A stretch of 64,000 nt of DNA from Paeniglutamicibacter kerguelensis (GTDB lineage: Bacteria; Actinomycetota; Actinomycetes; Actinomycetales; Micrococcaceae): the NCBI RefSeq assembly GCF_017876535.1, contig NZ_JAGIOF010000001.1:124001-188000 (forward strand), read 5' to 3'. Below the pieces are notes generated by a model. It was given only the letters and a program-made list of their open reading frames with translations, had not been told where the DNA came from and did no database searches. Numbering within the stretch: position 1 is the stretch's first letter; each line of letters opens with the position of its first letter. The position numbers and the translations under genes were made by a program. Positions 27,174 through 35,737 of the stretch are shown piece after piece.

Positions 27174-29096
27174 GTGAGCGTTCTTGATAACGAACCACTG
27201 ATGGAGTCCGAACTGGCCGAATTCATCGGTCACGGCGAGCTCGTCCCGCTGCTGGCGGCACTGGCCCACCTCACGGGCGACCGTCGCTACCTCGACTTGG
27301 AATGTCGGCCCCGGTCCGTGACGGTCCTGGGCAGGCCCATCGCAGGGGCGAGCGATGACGCGGCACTGGAACTGGCGATCAGCGGGCTGAAGGCGATCTC
27401 TGGATCGGATCCGGACTTCGTGGGCTCGACCGTGGATCGCGAACTTATCGAATACCTCGTTGGTGAACCGATCGATGACGGCACCGAGGACATGCTGCGC
27501 TACCAGTTGGGCATGCCCCATGATCAAGGCGCGCCGCGCTGGCAGGCCTCGACGTCATCGGACGCCGGACTCTCCGTCGCCATCATCGGCGCCGGCATGT
27601 CTGGAATCTTGATGGCCCGGCGCCTGGACCAGGCCGGCATCCCCTATACGGTGTTCGAGCGCAATGCGGACTTCGGCGGTGTCTGGTACGAGAACACCTA
27701 TCCGGGCTGCCGCGTCGACACCACCAACTACATTTACAGCTACAGCTTCGCCACTCGTGAGAACTGGACGCACGACTTCTCGCTGCAACAGGCGGTCCGC
27801 GGCTACCTGCATGAGGTGGCCACCGAATACGGTGTCGATAGGAACGTCCGCTTCGGGACGGAACTGCTGGCCGCGACGTACAACGAAGCCTCCTGCACCT
27901 GGCAACTGAAGCTAAACGGCCCGGACGGGCCGTACGACGCCGAGTTTTCCGCAATGGTCTCCGCCGTCGGCCAGCTGAACCAGCCGAAGATCCCCGATGT
28001 CCCGGGGCTTGGCTCCTTCGCCGGCCCCGCCTTCCACACGGCGCGCTGGGAGCAGGACGTGGATCTCGCCGGCAAGCGTGTTGCCGTCATCGGCACCGGA
28101 GCCAGTGCCTACCAGGTGATCCCCGCGATCGCCGATCGGGTGGAGAGCCTGACGATCTTCCAGCGCAGCGCGCCCTGGATGGAGTGGACCCCGGCCTACA
28201 CCGACGAGGTCAAGCCGGGCTTGCGCTGGCTCTTCGAGAACGTTCCCACCTACTCCCAGTGGTACCGCGCCTACCAGTTCTGGATCACGGCCGACGCCCG
28301 CCGCCCGTACTACACCGTCGATCCCAACTGGGACCAGCCGGGATCGGTCTCCGCGGAGAACGAGGAACTGCGGCAGCACCTGGTCAGCGGGCTGGAACGG
28401 CAGTACCAGGACCGCCCGGACCTGCTCGAGCAGGTAATTCCCTCATATGCTCCGTACTCAAAGCGACTGCTTCGCGACAATGGGCAGTGGGCGAAGACGC
28501 TGCATCAGCCGAACGTCCGACTCGTCTCGGACCACATCGAGGCCATCGACGAACAGGGCATCCGGACTTCCGCGGAGCACGTCGACGTCGACGTCATCAT
28601 TTTCGCAACCGGGTTCAGGGCCTCCGAGATCCTGGGTCCGGTCGACGTCACCGGCACCAACGGCCGGAAATTGCGCGACGAGTGGGCCGGTGACCCGAAG
28701 GCCTACATGGGTGTCGCGGTACCGGGGTTCCCCAACATGTTCTGCCTGTACGGGCCCAACACCAACGTGGTGGTGAGTAGCAGCCTCTTCTTCTTCGCAG
28801 AGAGCGCGGCCAACCTCGTGGTGTCGGCCCTCGAACACCTCGACAAGACCGGCGCGGGCGCCGTCGAATGCACCAGGGAAGCCCTGGACCAGTTCGTCGC
28901 CGAGATCGACGAGGCCAGCGAGCTCACTTCGTGGGGAGCCTCGAACGAATCGACCTGGTACAAGGGCGCCTCGGGTCGGGTGTCGCAGAACTGGCCGCTG
29001 CGCGTGCTCGACTACTGGAGCGGGACCCGTGAGTTCCCGCTGGAGAAGTTCCAGGTCCTTCGACCGGCCGTCCGTGATTTGGAGGTCGCACGATGA
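27174..29096 (+). CDS. Baeyer-Villiger monooxygenase, 4-hydroxyacetophenone monooxygenase type
   Basis: 640-residue FAD/NADPH flavoprotein that inserts oxygen next to a ketone carbonyl to give an ester or lactone. An N-terminal extension of about 130 residues precedes the FAD-binding GAGMSG (139-144). The Baeyer-Villiger fingerprint FAGPAFHTARW (282-292) leads into the NADPH-binding GTGASA. The extension and the total length match 4-hydroxyacetophenone monooxygenase rather than the 540-residue cyclohexanone enzymes. GTG 27174 follows AAGGAG. First gene of a four-gene operon with 4-base overlaps; the ester would be handled by the hydrolase two genes on. Confidence 0.9.
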   Translation: MSVLDNEPLMESELAEFIGHGELVPLLAALAHLTGDRRYLDLECRPRSVTVLGRPIAGASDDAALELAISGLKAISGSDPDFVGSTVDRELIEYLVGEPIDDGTEDMLRYQLGMPHDQGAPRWQASTSSDAGLSVAIIGAGMSGILMARRLDQAGIPYTVFERNADFGGVWYENTYPGCRVDTTNYIYSYSFATRENWTHDFSLQQAVRGYLHEVATEYGVDRNVRFGTELLAATYNEASCTWQLKLNGPDGPYDAEFSAMVSAVGQLNQPKIPDVPGLGSFAGPAFHTARWEQDVDLAGKRVAVIGTGASAYQVIPAIADRVESLTIFQRSAPWMEWTPAYTDEVKPGLRWLFENVPTYSQWYRAYQFWITADARRPYYTVDPNWDQPGSVSAENEELRQHLVSGLERQYQDRPDLLEQVIPSYAPYSKRLLRDNGQWAKTLHQPNVRLVSDHIEAIDEQGIRTSAEHVDVDVIIFATGFRASEILGPVDVTGTNGRKLRDEWAGDPKAYMGVAVPGFPNMFCLYGPNTNVVVSSSLFFFAESAANLVVSALEHLDKTGAGAVECTREALDQFVAEIDEASELTSWGASNESTWYKGASGRVSQNWPLRVLDYWSGTREFPLEKFQVLRPAVRDLEVAR

Positions 29097-29740
29097 GCGC
29101 GATGTCCCTGTCCCACTACTGGATCCCGGGCATGCAGGGCGTCCCCATTCTTCCCACGGTTGAAGCCGAGCATGTGCTGAACATCGATCGTGGTGACGCG
29201 ATCCGGGTCCAGAATGTTTCGGCACCGTCGCACATGGGGACCCACATCGACGCGCCGAGCCACACCTTCGCCGACGGGCGCACCATCGACGAGTACCCGC
29301 TGGAGCGGTTCATCGGCTCTGCGGTGATTTCGTCTCCGACATGCTCGTACGGCACCGCCATTACGGTCGACGACATCCTCGCGGGCGGGCCGGAGCCGAA
29401 GCGCGGTGACATGCTCTTGATCCACACCGGGTGGGGCGAGAAGTTCGGGGACCCAAGCTACTTCAATCATCCGAGTCTGGACGAGTCGGTGGCTGTCTGG
29501 GCCGCCGAGCTCGGGCTTGGCCTGATCGGCATGGATCTGTTGACGCCCGAGCTGCCGGCGCAGGACCGTGACGCATCGTTCGCCTTCCAACTGCACCGAG
29601 GTCTGTTGGGTGCCGATGTGCTGATTGCGGAGAACCTGATCTTCCCGCACATCGAGGAACGCCGGGTGCGGGCAGTTGCCGTGCCCGTCGCCCTGGCCGG
29701 GGGCGATGCCGGCTGGACCAATTTCGTTGTTGAGTGGTGA
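29093..29740 (+). CDS. Cyclase-family (kynurenine formamidase-like) metal hydrolase
   Basis: 215-residue enzyme of the family that includes bacterial kynurenine formamidase and isatin hydrolase. The metal-binding motif SHMGTHIDAPSH (H47, H51, D53, H57) is intact, and the C-terminal half has the usual GMDLLTPE region. It probably opens a ring or cleaves an amide/lactone. Overlaps the monooxygenase stop (ATGA). Confidence 0.87.
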   Translation: MSAMSLSHYWIPGMQGVPILPTVEAEHVLNIDRGDAIRVQNVSAPSHMGTHIDAPSHTFADGRTIDEYPLERFIGSAVISSPTCSYGTAITVDDILAGGPEPKRGDMLLIHTGWGEKFGDPSYFNHPSLDESVAVWAAELGLGLIGMDLLTPELPAQDRDASFAFQLHRGLLGADVLIAENLIFPHIEERRVRAVAVPVALAGGDAGWTNFVVEW

Positions 29741-29754
29741 TAGGAGCCGTGAAC

Positions 29755-30606
29755 ATGAACATGTTGAACATATCGTTGGGTGCCATCGAGATCGCCTACT
29801 ACGACGTTGGACCGCGCGACGCGGAGGATGTCATCGTCCTCCTGCACGACGGCGCGTACGGCAGCTCTGCCAAGCTCGCGTGGGAGCGGATGATGCCCGA
29901 GCTGGCCGGGAGCTTCCGCGTGATTGCGCCGGACCTGGTTGGCTACGGGTCCTCCAGCAAGGTCACGTTCTTTGACCGCCCCCCGCAGGCTGCCCACGGA
30001 GACGTGATCGCGGCGTTCCTCGCCAAAGTGGGGATTGAAGCGCCGCGGGTTCATGCCGTCGGCTCGTCGTTTGGGGGGAGCGTGGCTGTCACCGCCGCCC
30101 GGATGCAGTTCGGGCGACCGTGGACCTCAGCCGTCTCGATCGGCGGATCCCTGGGTTATGGCCGGAACGGTGATGCCTTCGACGAGCTGCAGCGCTACGA
30201 CCAGTCCCTGGAGGACGCCCGTCGGATCACTGGCTTGCTGGTCGAGGACGTCGACCGGTGGGAGACCCACGTGAAGGAGCGCCATGCCAACGGCTTGCTG
30301 CCCGGTCACTGGGAGGCCTTGTCGGCGGCTAGGGTCAAGGCGCCGCAGCGTAACGGGGCTGCCGGACCGCCACCGCTTTCCGAACGACTGGCCAGCTGCC
30401 AGGCGCCGGTCCTCTTCGTCGAAGGTGAAGATGACCAGCTCCTCGTCCGCGGGTGGACGGAAGATCTGGCCGCGATGGTGCCGAACGGGAGGGCGATAAC
30501 CGTTCCCGGTGCGCACTGCCCGAATATCGATCGTCCCGAAGGTGTACTTGAAGTTATTGTGAATTTCGTAGAGAGCGTTAGCTCAGAAAGGCAGGTCGTG
30601 TCGTGA
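29755..30606 (+). CDS. Alpha/beta hydrolase
   Basis: 283 residues with an alpha/beta-hydrolase triad: oxyanion loop LLHDGAYG, nucleophile Ser105 in VGSSFGG, acid in EGEDDQLL and histidine in PGAHCPNID. ATG 29755 is chosen because AGGAG (29742-29746) then has an eight-base spacer. In this operon it is the obvious candidate to hydrolyse the ester made by the monooxygenase; meta-cleavage-type C-C hydrolysis is an alternative. Confidence 0.88.
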   Translation: MNMLNISLGAIEIAYYDVGPRDAEDVIVLLHDGAYGSSAKLAWERMMPELAGSFRVIAPDLVGYGSSSKVTFFDRPPQAAHGDVIAAFLAKVGIEAPRVHAVGSSFGGSVAVTAARMQFGRPWTSAVSIGGSLGYGRNGDAFDELQRYDQSLEDARRITGLLVEDVDRWETHVKERHANGLLPGHWEALSAARVKAPQRNGAAGPPPLSERLASCQAPVLFVEGEDDQLLVRGWTEDLAAMVPNGRAITVPGAHCPNIDRPEGVLEVIVNFVESVSSERQVVS

Positions 30607-31280
30607 CAAATGGAGTCATTTTTGCGTGGTCAACCCCGGTCGAGGGTCATGAGGAGGCGTTCCACACCTGGTACGACGACGAGCACATCCCTTCGCGGGT
30701 GAACCTGCCCGGCATCGAGGCTGCCAAGCGGTACGTCAACGTCAAGCCCGGATCGACTGCGCAGTTTGCCGTTCGATACGACGTGTCGAACGTCGAGGTG
30801 TTCGACTCCCCTGAATTCAAGCAGCTGCGCACGGATCCGTCTGCGGAGACCCGCAAGGTCATCGAGAACACCGTCGATTTCGATCGCTTCGTGGGCGAGG
30901 AGATCATCTCGCAGGGCAACAACTGGCATGCGATCGACCCCACCTTGATGTATGTCGTGACGTTCAGCGTTCCCGAGGACTACTGGAACGAATTCGAGGC
31001 GTGGTACGCGACCGAGCACTTGCCGATCATGCTTGCCGAACCGCTCTGGGCCGGCTGCCAGATCTACCGCTGTCTCGACAACGACCGGAGCGGCGGTGCG
31101 CCCGGAAAGGAAGCGCCAGATTCCTGGACGCACGTTGCCTTCCACTCGCTGCGCAGCGAGGACGCCATGCAGAGCCCTGCTCGAGAGCGTGCCCGCGCGA
31201 CCGCTTGGCGAGAGAGGCTGTCCCAGAACGCCTGGCATCGTGCTTCGGCACGCCATGTCTTCGAGCCGCTGAACCAGTGA
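30603..31280 (+). CDS. EthD-like/dimeric alpha-beta barrel protein
   Basis: 225 residues made of two similar ferredoxin-like halves: EEAFHTWYDDEHIPSRVNLP at the start and EFEAWYATEHLPIMLAEPLW in the second half. The W-Y-x-x-E-H-x-P motif is typical of EthD/DABB proteins that accompany P450 and ring-degradation genes. Function unknown, possibly an isomerase, decarboxylase or substrate-binding aid. GTGA overlap with the hydrolase; last gene of the operon. Confidence 0.75.
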   Translation: MTNGVIFAWSTPVEGHEEAFHTWYDDEHIPSRVNLPGIEAAKRYVNVKPGSTAQFAVRYDVSNVEVFDSPEFKQLRTDPSAETRKVIENTVDFDRFVGEEIISQGNNWHAIDPTLMYVVTFSVPEDYWNEFEAWYATEHLPIMLAEPLWAGCQIYRCLDNDRSGGAPGKEAPDSWTHVAFHSLRSEDAMQSPARERARATAWRERLSQNAWHRASARHVFEPLNQ

Positions 31281-31321
31281 TATAGGGATCCGACGGGATA
31301 GAATTAAGCTCCGAATTGGTG

Positions 31322-31335
31322 TACTACGGTATGAT
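31322..31335 (+). promoter_or_regulatory. Island operator O3 (gntR)
   Basis: TACTACGGTATGAT, 25 bases upstream of the GntR-family start. The position suits autoregulation. Confidence 0.65.
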
Positions 31336-31359
31336 GAAGGTCAAGGAAAGGGGATCACC

Positions 31360-32034
31360 ATGACAGAACTCGCAGGTGCCTATCGAGTTGCCCGTAGCGC
31401 GGCGCCCGTTCGTGAGCAGGCGGTGATCCAGCTGCGTAGCCTTCTGGCTGGAAGATTCCAGCCGGGGGAGCGGGTTACCGAGGCGACCGTGTGCGAACTC
31501 CTAGGCACCAGTCGGACCACCGTTCGAGAGGCCTTGAGGCAGCTTGAGACCGAGGGGCTTATTGAGATCGTTCCTGGCAAGGGTCCCACGGTTGCCAGGG
31601 TGAGCGAAAGCGATGTCCGCGATCTGTATGAGATCCGCGAGGTCTTGGAATCGTTCGCGATCATGCTCTTCACGGAGCGTGCCACCGCGGACGAGAAGGC
31701 ACGACTCGCGTCTGCTTTCGGCGACCTCGAGAAGGCTCACGCGAGCGGCGAGGCCACTCGGGTTCTCGAAGCCAAGCAGGCCTTCTATGACGTTCTTTTC
31801 GAGGGTGCCCACAACAACTCCATCTCAGCATTGTCCCAGAGGATCTACTACCAGGTTGCTCGGGTGCGGCTGGCGTCCTTGTCGGCCGAACGGATCCAAG
31901 CAGGAATCGGAGAGCTGCGGATCGTTCATGAGTTCATGGCGGCCGGCTCTGCACGGGAAGCCCAGGATGCTTACGCTGTACACATGCGGAACGCGCGCGA
32001 AGCAGCTGTCGAGGCTGTCAAGCGGTTCAACTGA
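31360..32034 (+). CDS. GntR-family regulator, FCD subfamily
   Basis: 224 residues: winged-helix domain (residues about 15-80, ATVCELLGTSRTTVREALRQ) and an all-helical FCD ligand-binding domain (DLYEIREVLESFAIMLFTER onward) that usually binds an organic acid through a metal. It stands alone between the monooxygenase and ThDP operons, with the shared 14-bp motif upstream and a terminator downstream. I infer that it regulates the whole island. Confidence 0.9.
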   Translation: MTELAGAYRVARSAAPVREQAVIQLRSLLAGRFQPGERVTEATVCELLGTSRTTVREALRQLETEGLIEIVPGKGPTVARVSESDVRDLYEIREVLESFAIMLFTERATADEKARLASAFGDLEKAHASGEATRVLEAKQAFYDVLFEGAHNNSISALSQRIYYQVARVRLASLSAERIQAGIGELRIVHEFMAAGSAREAQDAYAVHMRNAREAAVEAVKRFN

Positions 32035-32053
32035 CGTTTAGATTGCCTATGAA

Positions 32054-32096
32054 GCGAGGGCCTGGATCCGGTATTCCACCGGATCCGGGCCCTCGC
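32054..32096 (+). terminator. Terminator of the GntR gene
   Basis: 19-base arms (32054-32072 and 32078-32096) with one mismatch, a 5-base loop, then TGTTTT. Good intrinsic terminator 20 bases after the stop codon. Confidence 0.85.
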
Positions 32097-32170
32097 TGTT
32101 TTGGCGGGATCCGTTCGGTGTTGTACCGGCGGATGTGTTCGTCCAAGTGCGGACAGCGCATCGGCGCTGA
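32093..32170 (-). pseudogene. Possible IS3-family transposase C-terminal fragment
   Basis: The minus strand reads HLDEHIRRYNTERIPPKQRG, which resembles the conserved end of IS3 OrfB transposases (a YIRWYNTERI-like segment). Only about 25 residues are recognisable and no ends were found. Confidence 0.35.
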
Positions 32171-33040
32171 TGTGCCGGACATCGATTGGATATGCCGGCT
32201 CCCTCGAAGATCCATCACCGGGAAACATTCCGGTACCGGAGGCCCAGGTTCGAATGCGCTTGCGGCTGCCTGCCGGGCTGCAGACGGGTCGGCGTCGGCT
32301 GCGGTGACCACCCGCTTCCGATTCGGGGCCACCGTGCGCCGTTCATCCAGGGATGAGTTGCAGCGTTTCCTGCGCTGGCACTTCCCTGCGGGCTTCGTGA
32401 CCGCCGTCGCGGGTGTCTCCTGCAGTTCGAGGGCTTGAAAACGGGTTCGCGATAGAAGAATGTCGATCGGGCATGACCGGCGACCTGCCGCGGCGCCGGG
32501 AGCGGGAAGCTGGCCCTGAGGGCGTCGAAGGCCCGATTCCTCGCGGCCGACTTATGCCTTCACGGCACGCAACCGCTCCGGTTCAACGCTTCCGCCGGGT
32601 ATGGGGTCTCGGACGTCCGCGCCCTCGCCACGACAAGACCCTTGCCCGCTTTTCGGTAAGTGCCGGTGAAAACCGACCGCCCTCCCTGCACCGCGAAATC
32701 CGCGGGCAGCCTTGCCAGTGAGAAACCCTTCGACCAAGGCGAGCGCGAATTTAAACGAGTTGACCCGCTTGGCCGCATTGACCACAGGGGCTCATAGGCC
32801 ACGGATCCTCCGCCGACGATGGGGGGAGGTTGACTGGCCAGCGGGTCGCGCGCTGCAAGGCGGCACCTTGCCTGTAAGGCCTTTCGCGGCCACGCTAGAG
32901 CTGCTCACGCTGTTCTCCTGGCGGCGAACTGATTGCTCGCATTAAGCTGCGCCCCGGGAGTCTGGAATGAATTTCTCGCCCCAGACTCCCGTGGAGCAGT
33001 TCACTGTGAGGGTAGGAGCCTTTTGGTATCCCCTCCGGGT
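32171..33040. other. Gene-free stretch
   Basis: About 870 bases. I found no frame with protein-like character, no hairpin with a T-run and no repeat shared with the rest of the window. Given the IS3-like fragment at its left edge, it may be decayed insertion DNA. Confidence 0.5.
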
Positions 33041-33041
33041 A

Positions 33042-33069
33042 TTGACGTATCGCCATACCGTAGTACGAT
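33042..33069 (+). promoter_or_regulatory. Promoter with operator O4 for the ThDP-SDR operon
   Basis: TTGACG (33042-33047), a 16-base spacer and TACGAT (33064-33069). The island motif lies in the spacer in reverse orientation (33052-33065; TACTACGGTATGGC on the minus strand). Same architecture as O2. Confidence 0.65.
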
Positions 33070-33123
33070 CGGACGGTAGGTTGAAAACGTGTCATTCGTG
33101 CAGGGTTGGAAAGGATGTTCAAA

Positions 33124-34794
33124 GTGGCTACAGCAGGTGAACGCGTCAGCGATTTGTTGGCAGAGTTGGGCGTGGATTACGTCTTCGGCGTGGTGGGCTC
33201 TTCTGCCATGGAGATCTACGACGGTCTCCATACGCACCCACGCGTCAGGTACATCGGCGCTCGCGACGAGCGTGCGGCAACCGGCATGGCAGACGGATAC
33301 GCCCGCGCCAGCGGATCGCTCGGGGTGGTGTTGGCCGGCCAGAGCGGCCCGGGAGTCACGAACCTTGTCTCCGGACTGGCTGCGGCCAAAGCGGCGCACA
33401 CTCCCATTCTCTCGCTTGGCGGATCGGTCTCGACCGACCAGTGGCACAACGATGCATTCCAAGAGGTGGACCAGGAAGCTCTCATCCGGCCCGTGGCCAA
33501 GGCGGTGCTCACCGTTCTGAAGCCCGAGCGGGTGATCCCCATGATCGAGTACGCTGCACGGCTGGCGATGAGCCATCCGATGGGACCGGTGCATGTCAAC
33601 CTTCCTCGTGACGTCCTCATGGGACAGGCCCCGGAGGTCCAACTGGGTGGCTCCCTGAAGCCGTCCAACCCGAGCCACCCAGAGGCCATCGAACATGTCC
33701 TGCGCCTGATCGGTTCCGCCGAACGACCCGTGATCGTGGCCGGCGGCGGGGTCAAGAGCAGCCGTTCGGGGGAGTTGGTTGAACGGCTGAGTGACATCCT
33801 TCGGATACCGGTCGTCACCTCGGCGGGTCACCGGGACGCGGTGAACAACGAACACCCGTTGATGCTGGGCCAAATGGGACCACGAGGCGGAGCGCTGGCC
33901 GCAGCCGTCGTGGCCGAGGCCGACCTGGTCATCGGGGTCGGTACACGCTTCGGATTCAACTCCACGTTCTTCGAGCCGGAGACGTTCCGCAAGGACGCTC
34001 GACTCGTTCAGGTCGACGTCGACTCCGCAAGCCTGAACCGGTACTGGCCCGTCGAACTCGCCGTCATGGCCGAGGCAGGATCCTTCTTGGCGGAGTTGCT
34101 GTCGCGCGTTGACGAGGGCGCCGTGTCCGGCACCGACGCGGTGTGGTTCGAATCCGTCAAGGAGCGAGCCGCACAGTACCGGGAAGAACGCGCGAGCCTT
34201 CCTGATACCAGCCACAAGAGCCCGTTGGACGATGCCACCCTCTTCCACACCTTACGCCAGTCGCTGCCGCGGGAATCGATCATTAGCCTCGATGCCGGCA
34301 CCTGGTGCCTGAAGGCTTCGGAAGCCCTTGACCACGCGCTGACGCCGTCCCTGTTTACGCCCCTGGACTTTGCCTCTCTCGGGTTCGCGTTCCCGGCCGC
34401 CATCGGTGCACAGTTGGCTTGCCCGGAGCGTCCGTCGGTGGCACTGCTTGGAGACGGCGGAGCGCTCTATGCGATCGCCGAACTCAGCACGGTGATCGAG
34501 CACGACATCCCCGTCACGATGATTGTCATGAACAACTCGGCTTGGGGTGCGGAGAAGGCGTACCAGCACGACTTCTACGAAAAGCGCTACATCGGGACGG
34601 ACCTGCCGTCCCACGACTTTGCGTCGATTGCGGAATCCTTCGGGATCCGGGGTCTGCGCGCGGACAGCGCGCAGAGCCTCGAGCTGGCCATCAAGGAGGC
34701 GTTTGCCGACCAGCGGCCGACGGTGATCGACGTTCGCATCGACCCGGAGATCCTGTTCAGCTTCCGCAAGGACGTCTTTAGGAAGTTCAAGTGA
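33124..34794 (+). CDS. ThDP-dependent decarboxylase/lyase (benzoylformate decarboxylase/acetolactate synthase-like)
   Basis: 556-residue ThDP enzyme with cofactor-activating E49 (GARDERAATGMADGYARA), central domain [15 protein letters not shown], and the PP-domain motif LGDGGALYAIAEL followed by NNSAWG. It should decarboxylate a 2-oxo acid or cleave/ligate a C-C bond. GTG 33124 is chosen because AAGGA lies nine bases upstream; longer in-frame starts exist. Overlaps the SDR gene by GTGA. A role in the island's substrate breakdown is inferred from the shared operator. Confidence 0.85.
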   Translation: MATAGERVSDLLAELGVDYVFGVVGSSAMEIYDGLHTHPRVRYIGARDERAATGMADGYARASGSLGVVLAGQSGPGVTNLVSGLAAAKAAHTPILSLGGSVSTDQWHNDAFQEVDQEALIRPVAKAVLTVLKPERVIPMIEYAARLAMSHPMGPVHVNLPRDVLMGQAPEVQLGGSLKPSNPSHPEAIEHVLRLIGSAERPVIVAGGGVKSSRSGELVERLSDILRIPVVTSAGHRDAVNNEHPLMLGQMGPRGGALAAAVVAEADLVIGVGTRFGFNSTFFEPETFRKDARLVQVDVDSASLNRYWPVELAVMAEAGSFLAELLSRVDEGAVSGTDAVWFESVKERAAQYREERASLPDTSHKSPLDDATLFHTLRQSLPRESIISLDAGTWCLKASEALDHALTPSLFTPLDFASLGFAFPAAIGAQLACPERPSVALLGDGGALYAIAELSTVIEHDIPVTMIVMNNSAWGAEKAYQHDFYEKRYIGTDLPSHDFASIAESFGIRGLRADSAQSLELAIKEAFADQRPTVIDVRIDPEILFSFRKDVFRKFK

Positions 34795-35573
34795 TCGGCG
34801 CCCAGCGTACCGCGGTCGTCACTGGCGCAGGCCGGGGGATCGGGAAGGCGACCGTCGAGGTTCTCGAGGCGCAAGGCGTGCGCGTGGTCGGAGTCGACCT
34901 CGCCGGTGCCGACATCAACGCCGACCTTTCGACGCCGGAAGGGCGCGCGGCTCTCGAAGCCGGCGTTCTCGAGCTATGTCCGTCCGGCATCGACGTCATC
35001 GTGGCGAACGCTGGAGTGCTCACCGATGACGAGCTGAGTATCCAGGTCAACTACTTCGGTGCCGTCGAGACGCTCGAGCGCCTGCGCCCGATGTTGCGTG
35101 CCGACGCACCGCGCGTGGTCGTGGTCGCGTCCCGCTCCGTCTTGAAGCCGGTCGATGACGCCATCGTTGAGGCATGCCTGGAAGGCGATGAGGCGCTGGC
35201 CGTCTCGTTGGCGCGGCAGTCCGAATCCCGGCACCTGCTCTATGCGACCAGCAAGCGAGCGATCGCCCGGTGGATCCGGCGCAACGCCGGGCTGCCTGTC
35301 TGGGCAGGAGCCGGCATCGCGCTGAACGGCGTCGGTCCCGGAGCTGTCCTGACGCCGATGATCGCCGAGCGGGATCCGGCCGAGCAGGCGCGGCTGGCGG
35401 TCGAACGTCCCATGCCGTTGGGCGGCATGGCAACCGCCGAGGAAGTGGCGGAGCTGATTGCCTTCCTGGCGGACGCCAGAAACTCGAAGATCGCGGGACA
35501 ACTCATCTTCATCGATGGCGGCGGCGAAACGGTGATGGGCCACGAGGACATCTGGGAAGCCATGCTGAGATAA
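34791..35573 (+). CDS. Short-chain dehydrogenase/reductase (3-alpha-hydroxysteroid dehydrogenase-like)
   Basis: 260-residue SDR with TGAGRGIG cofactor loop, NAG motif (VIVANAGV) and catalytic S114, Y151 and K155 (YATSK). The stretch ADLSTPEGR ... VNYFGAVETLERL resembles the HsdA-type 3-alpha-hydroxysteroid dehydrogenase/carbonyl reductase group. It probably oxidises or reduces an alcohol/ketone intermediate. Coupled to the ThDP gene. Confidence 0.87.
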   Translation: MIGAQRTAVVTGAGRGIGKATVEVLEAQGVRVVGVDLAGADINADLSTPEGRAALEAGVLELCPSGIDVIVANAGVLTDDELSIQVNYFGAVETLERLRPMLRADAPRVVVVASRSVLKPVDDAIVEACLEGDEALAVSLARQSESRHLLYATSKRAIARWIRRNAGLPVWAGAGIALNGVGPGAVLTPMIAERDPAEQARLAVERPMPLGGMATAEEVAELIAFLADARNSKIAGQLIFIDGGGETVMGHEDIWEAMLR

Positions 35574-35679
35574 CTCCCGCTCGGACGGTGAATTGACGGA
35601 AAGGATCGGCCGTCCGCGGCGGTTCTTCTCCTGACCGAAGAGCTTCCCATGCTCGGAGGGCCGTGATAGTTTACGACAA

Positions 35680-35693
35680 TATGATGGTATGAC
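35680..35693 (+). promoter_or_regulatory. Island operator O5 (P450 operon)
   Basis: TATGATGGTATGAC, 45 bases upstream of the P450 start; the right half GGTATGAC matches O1 and O3. Confidence 0.6.
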
Positions 35694-35737
35694 AAGCAGT
35701 CGAGATGATTTTCATTTTCTCGGCGGATGGAGGCAGC

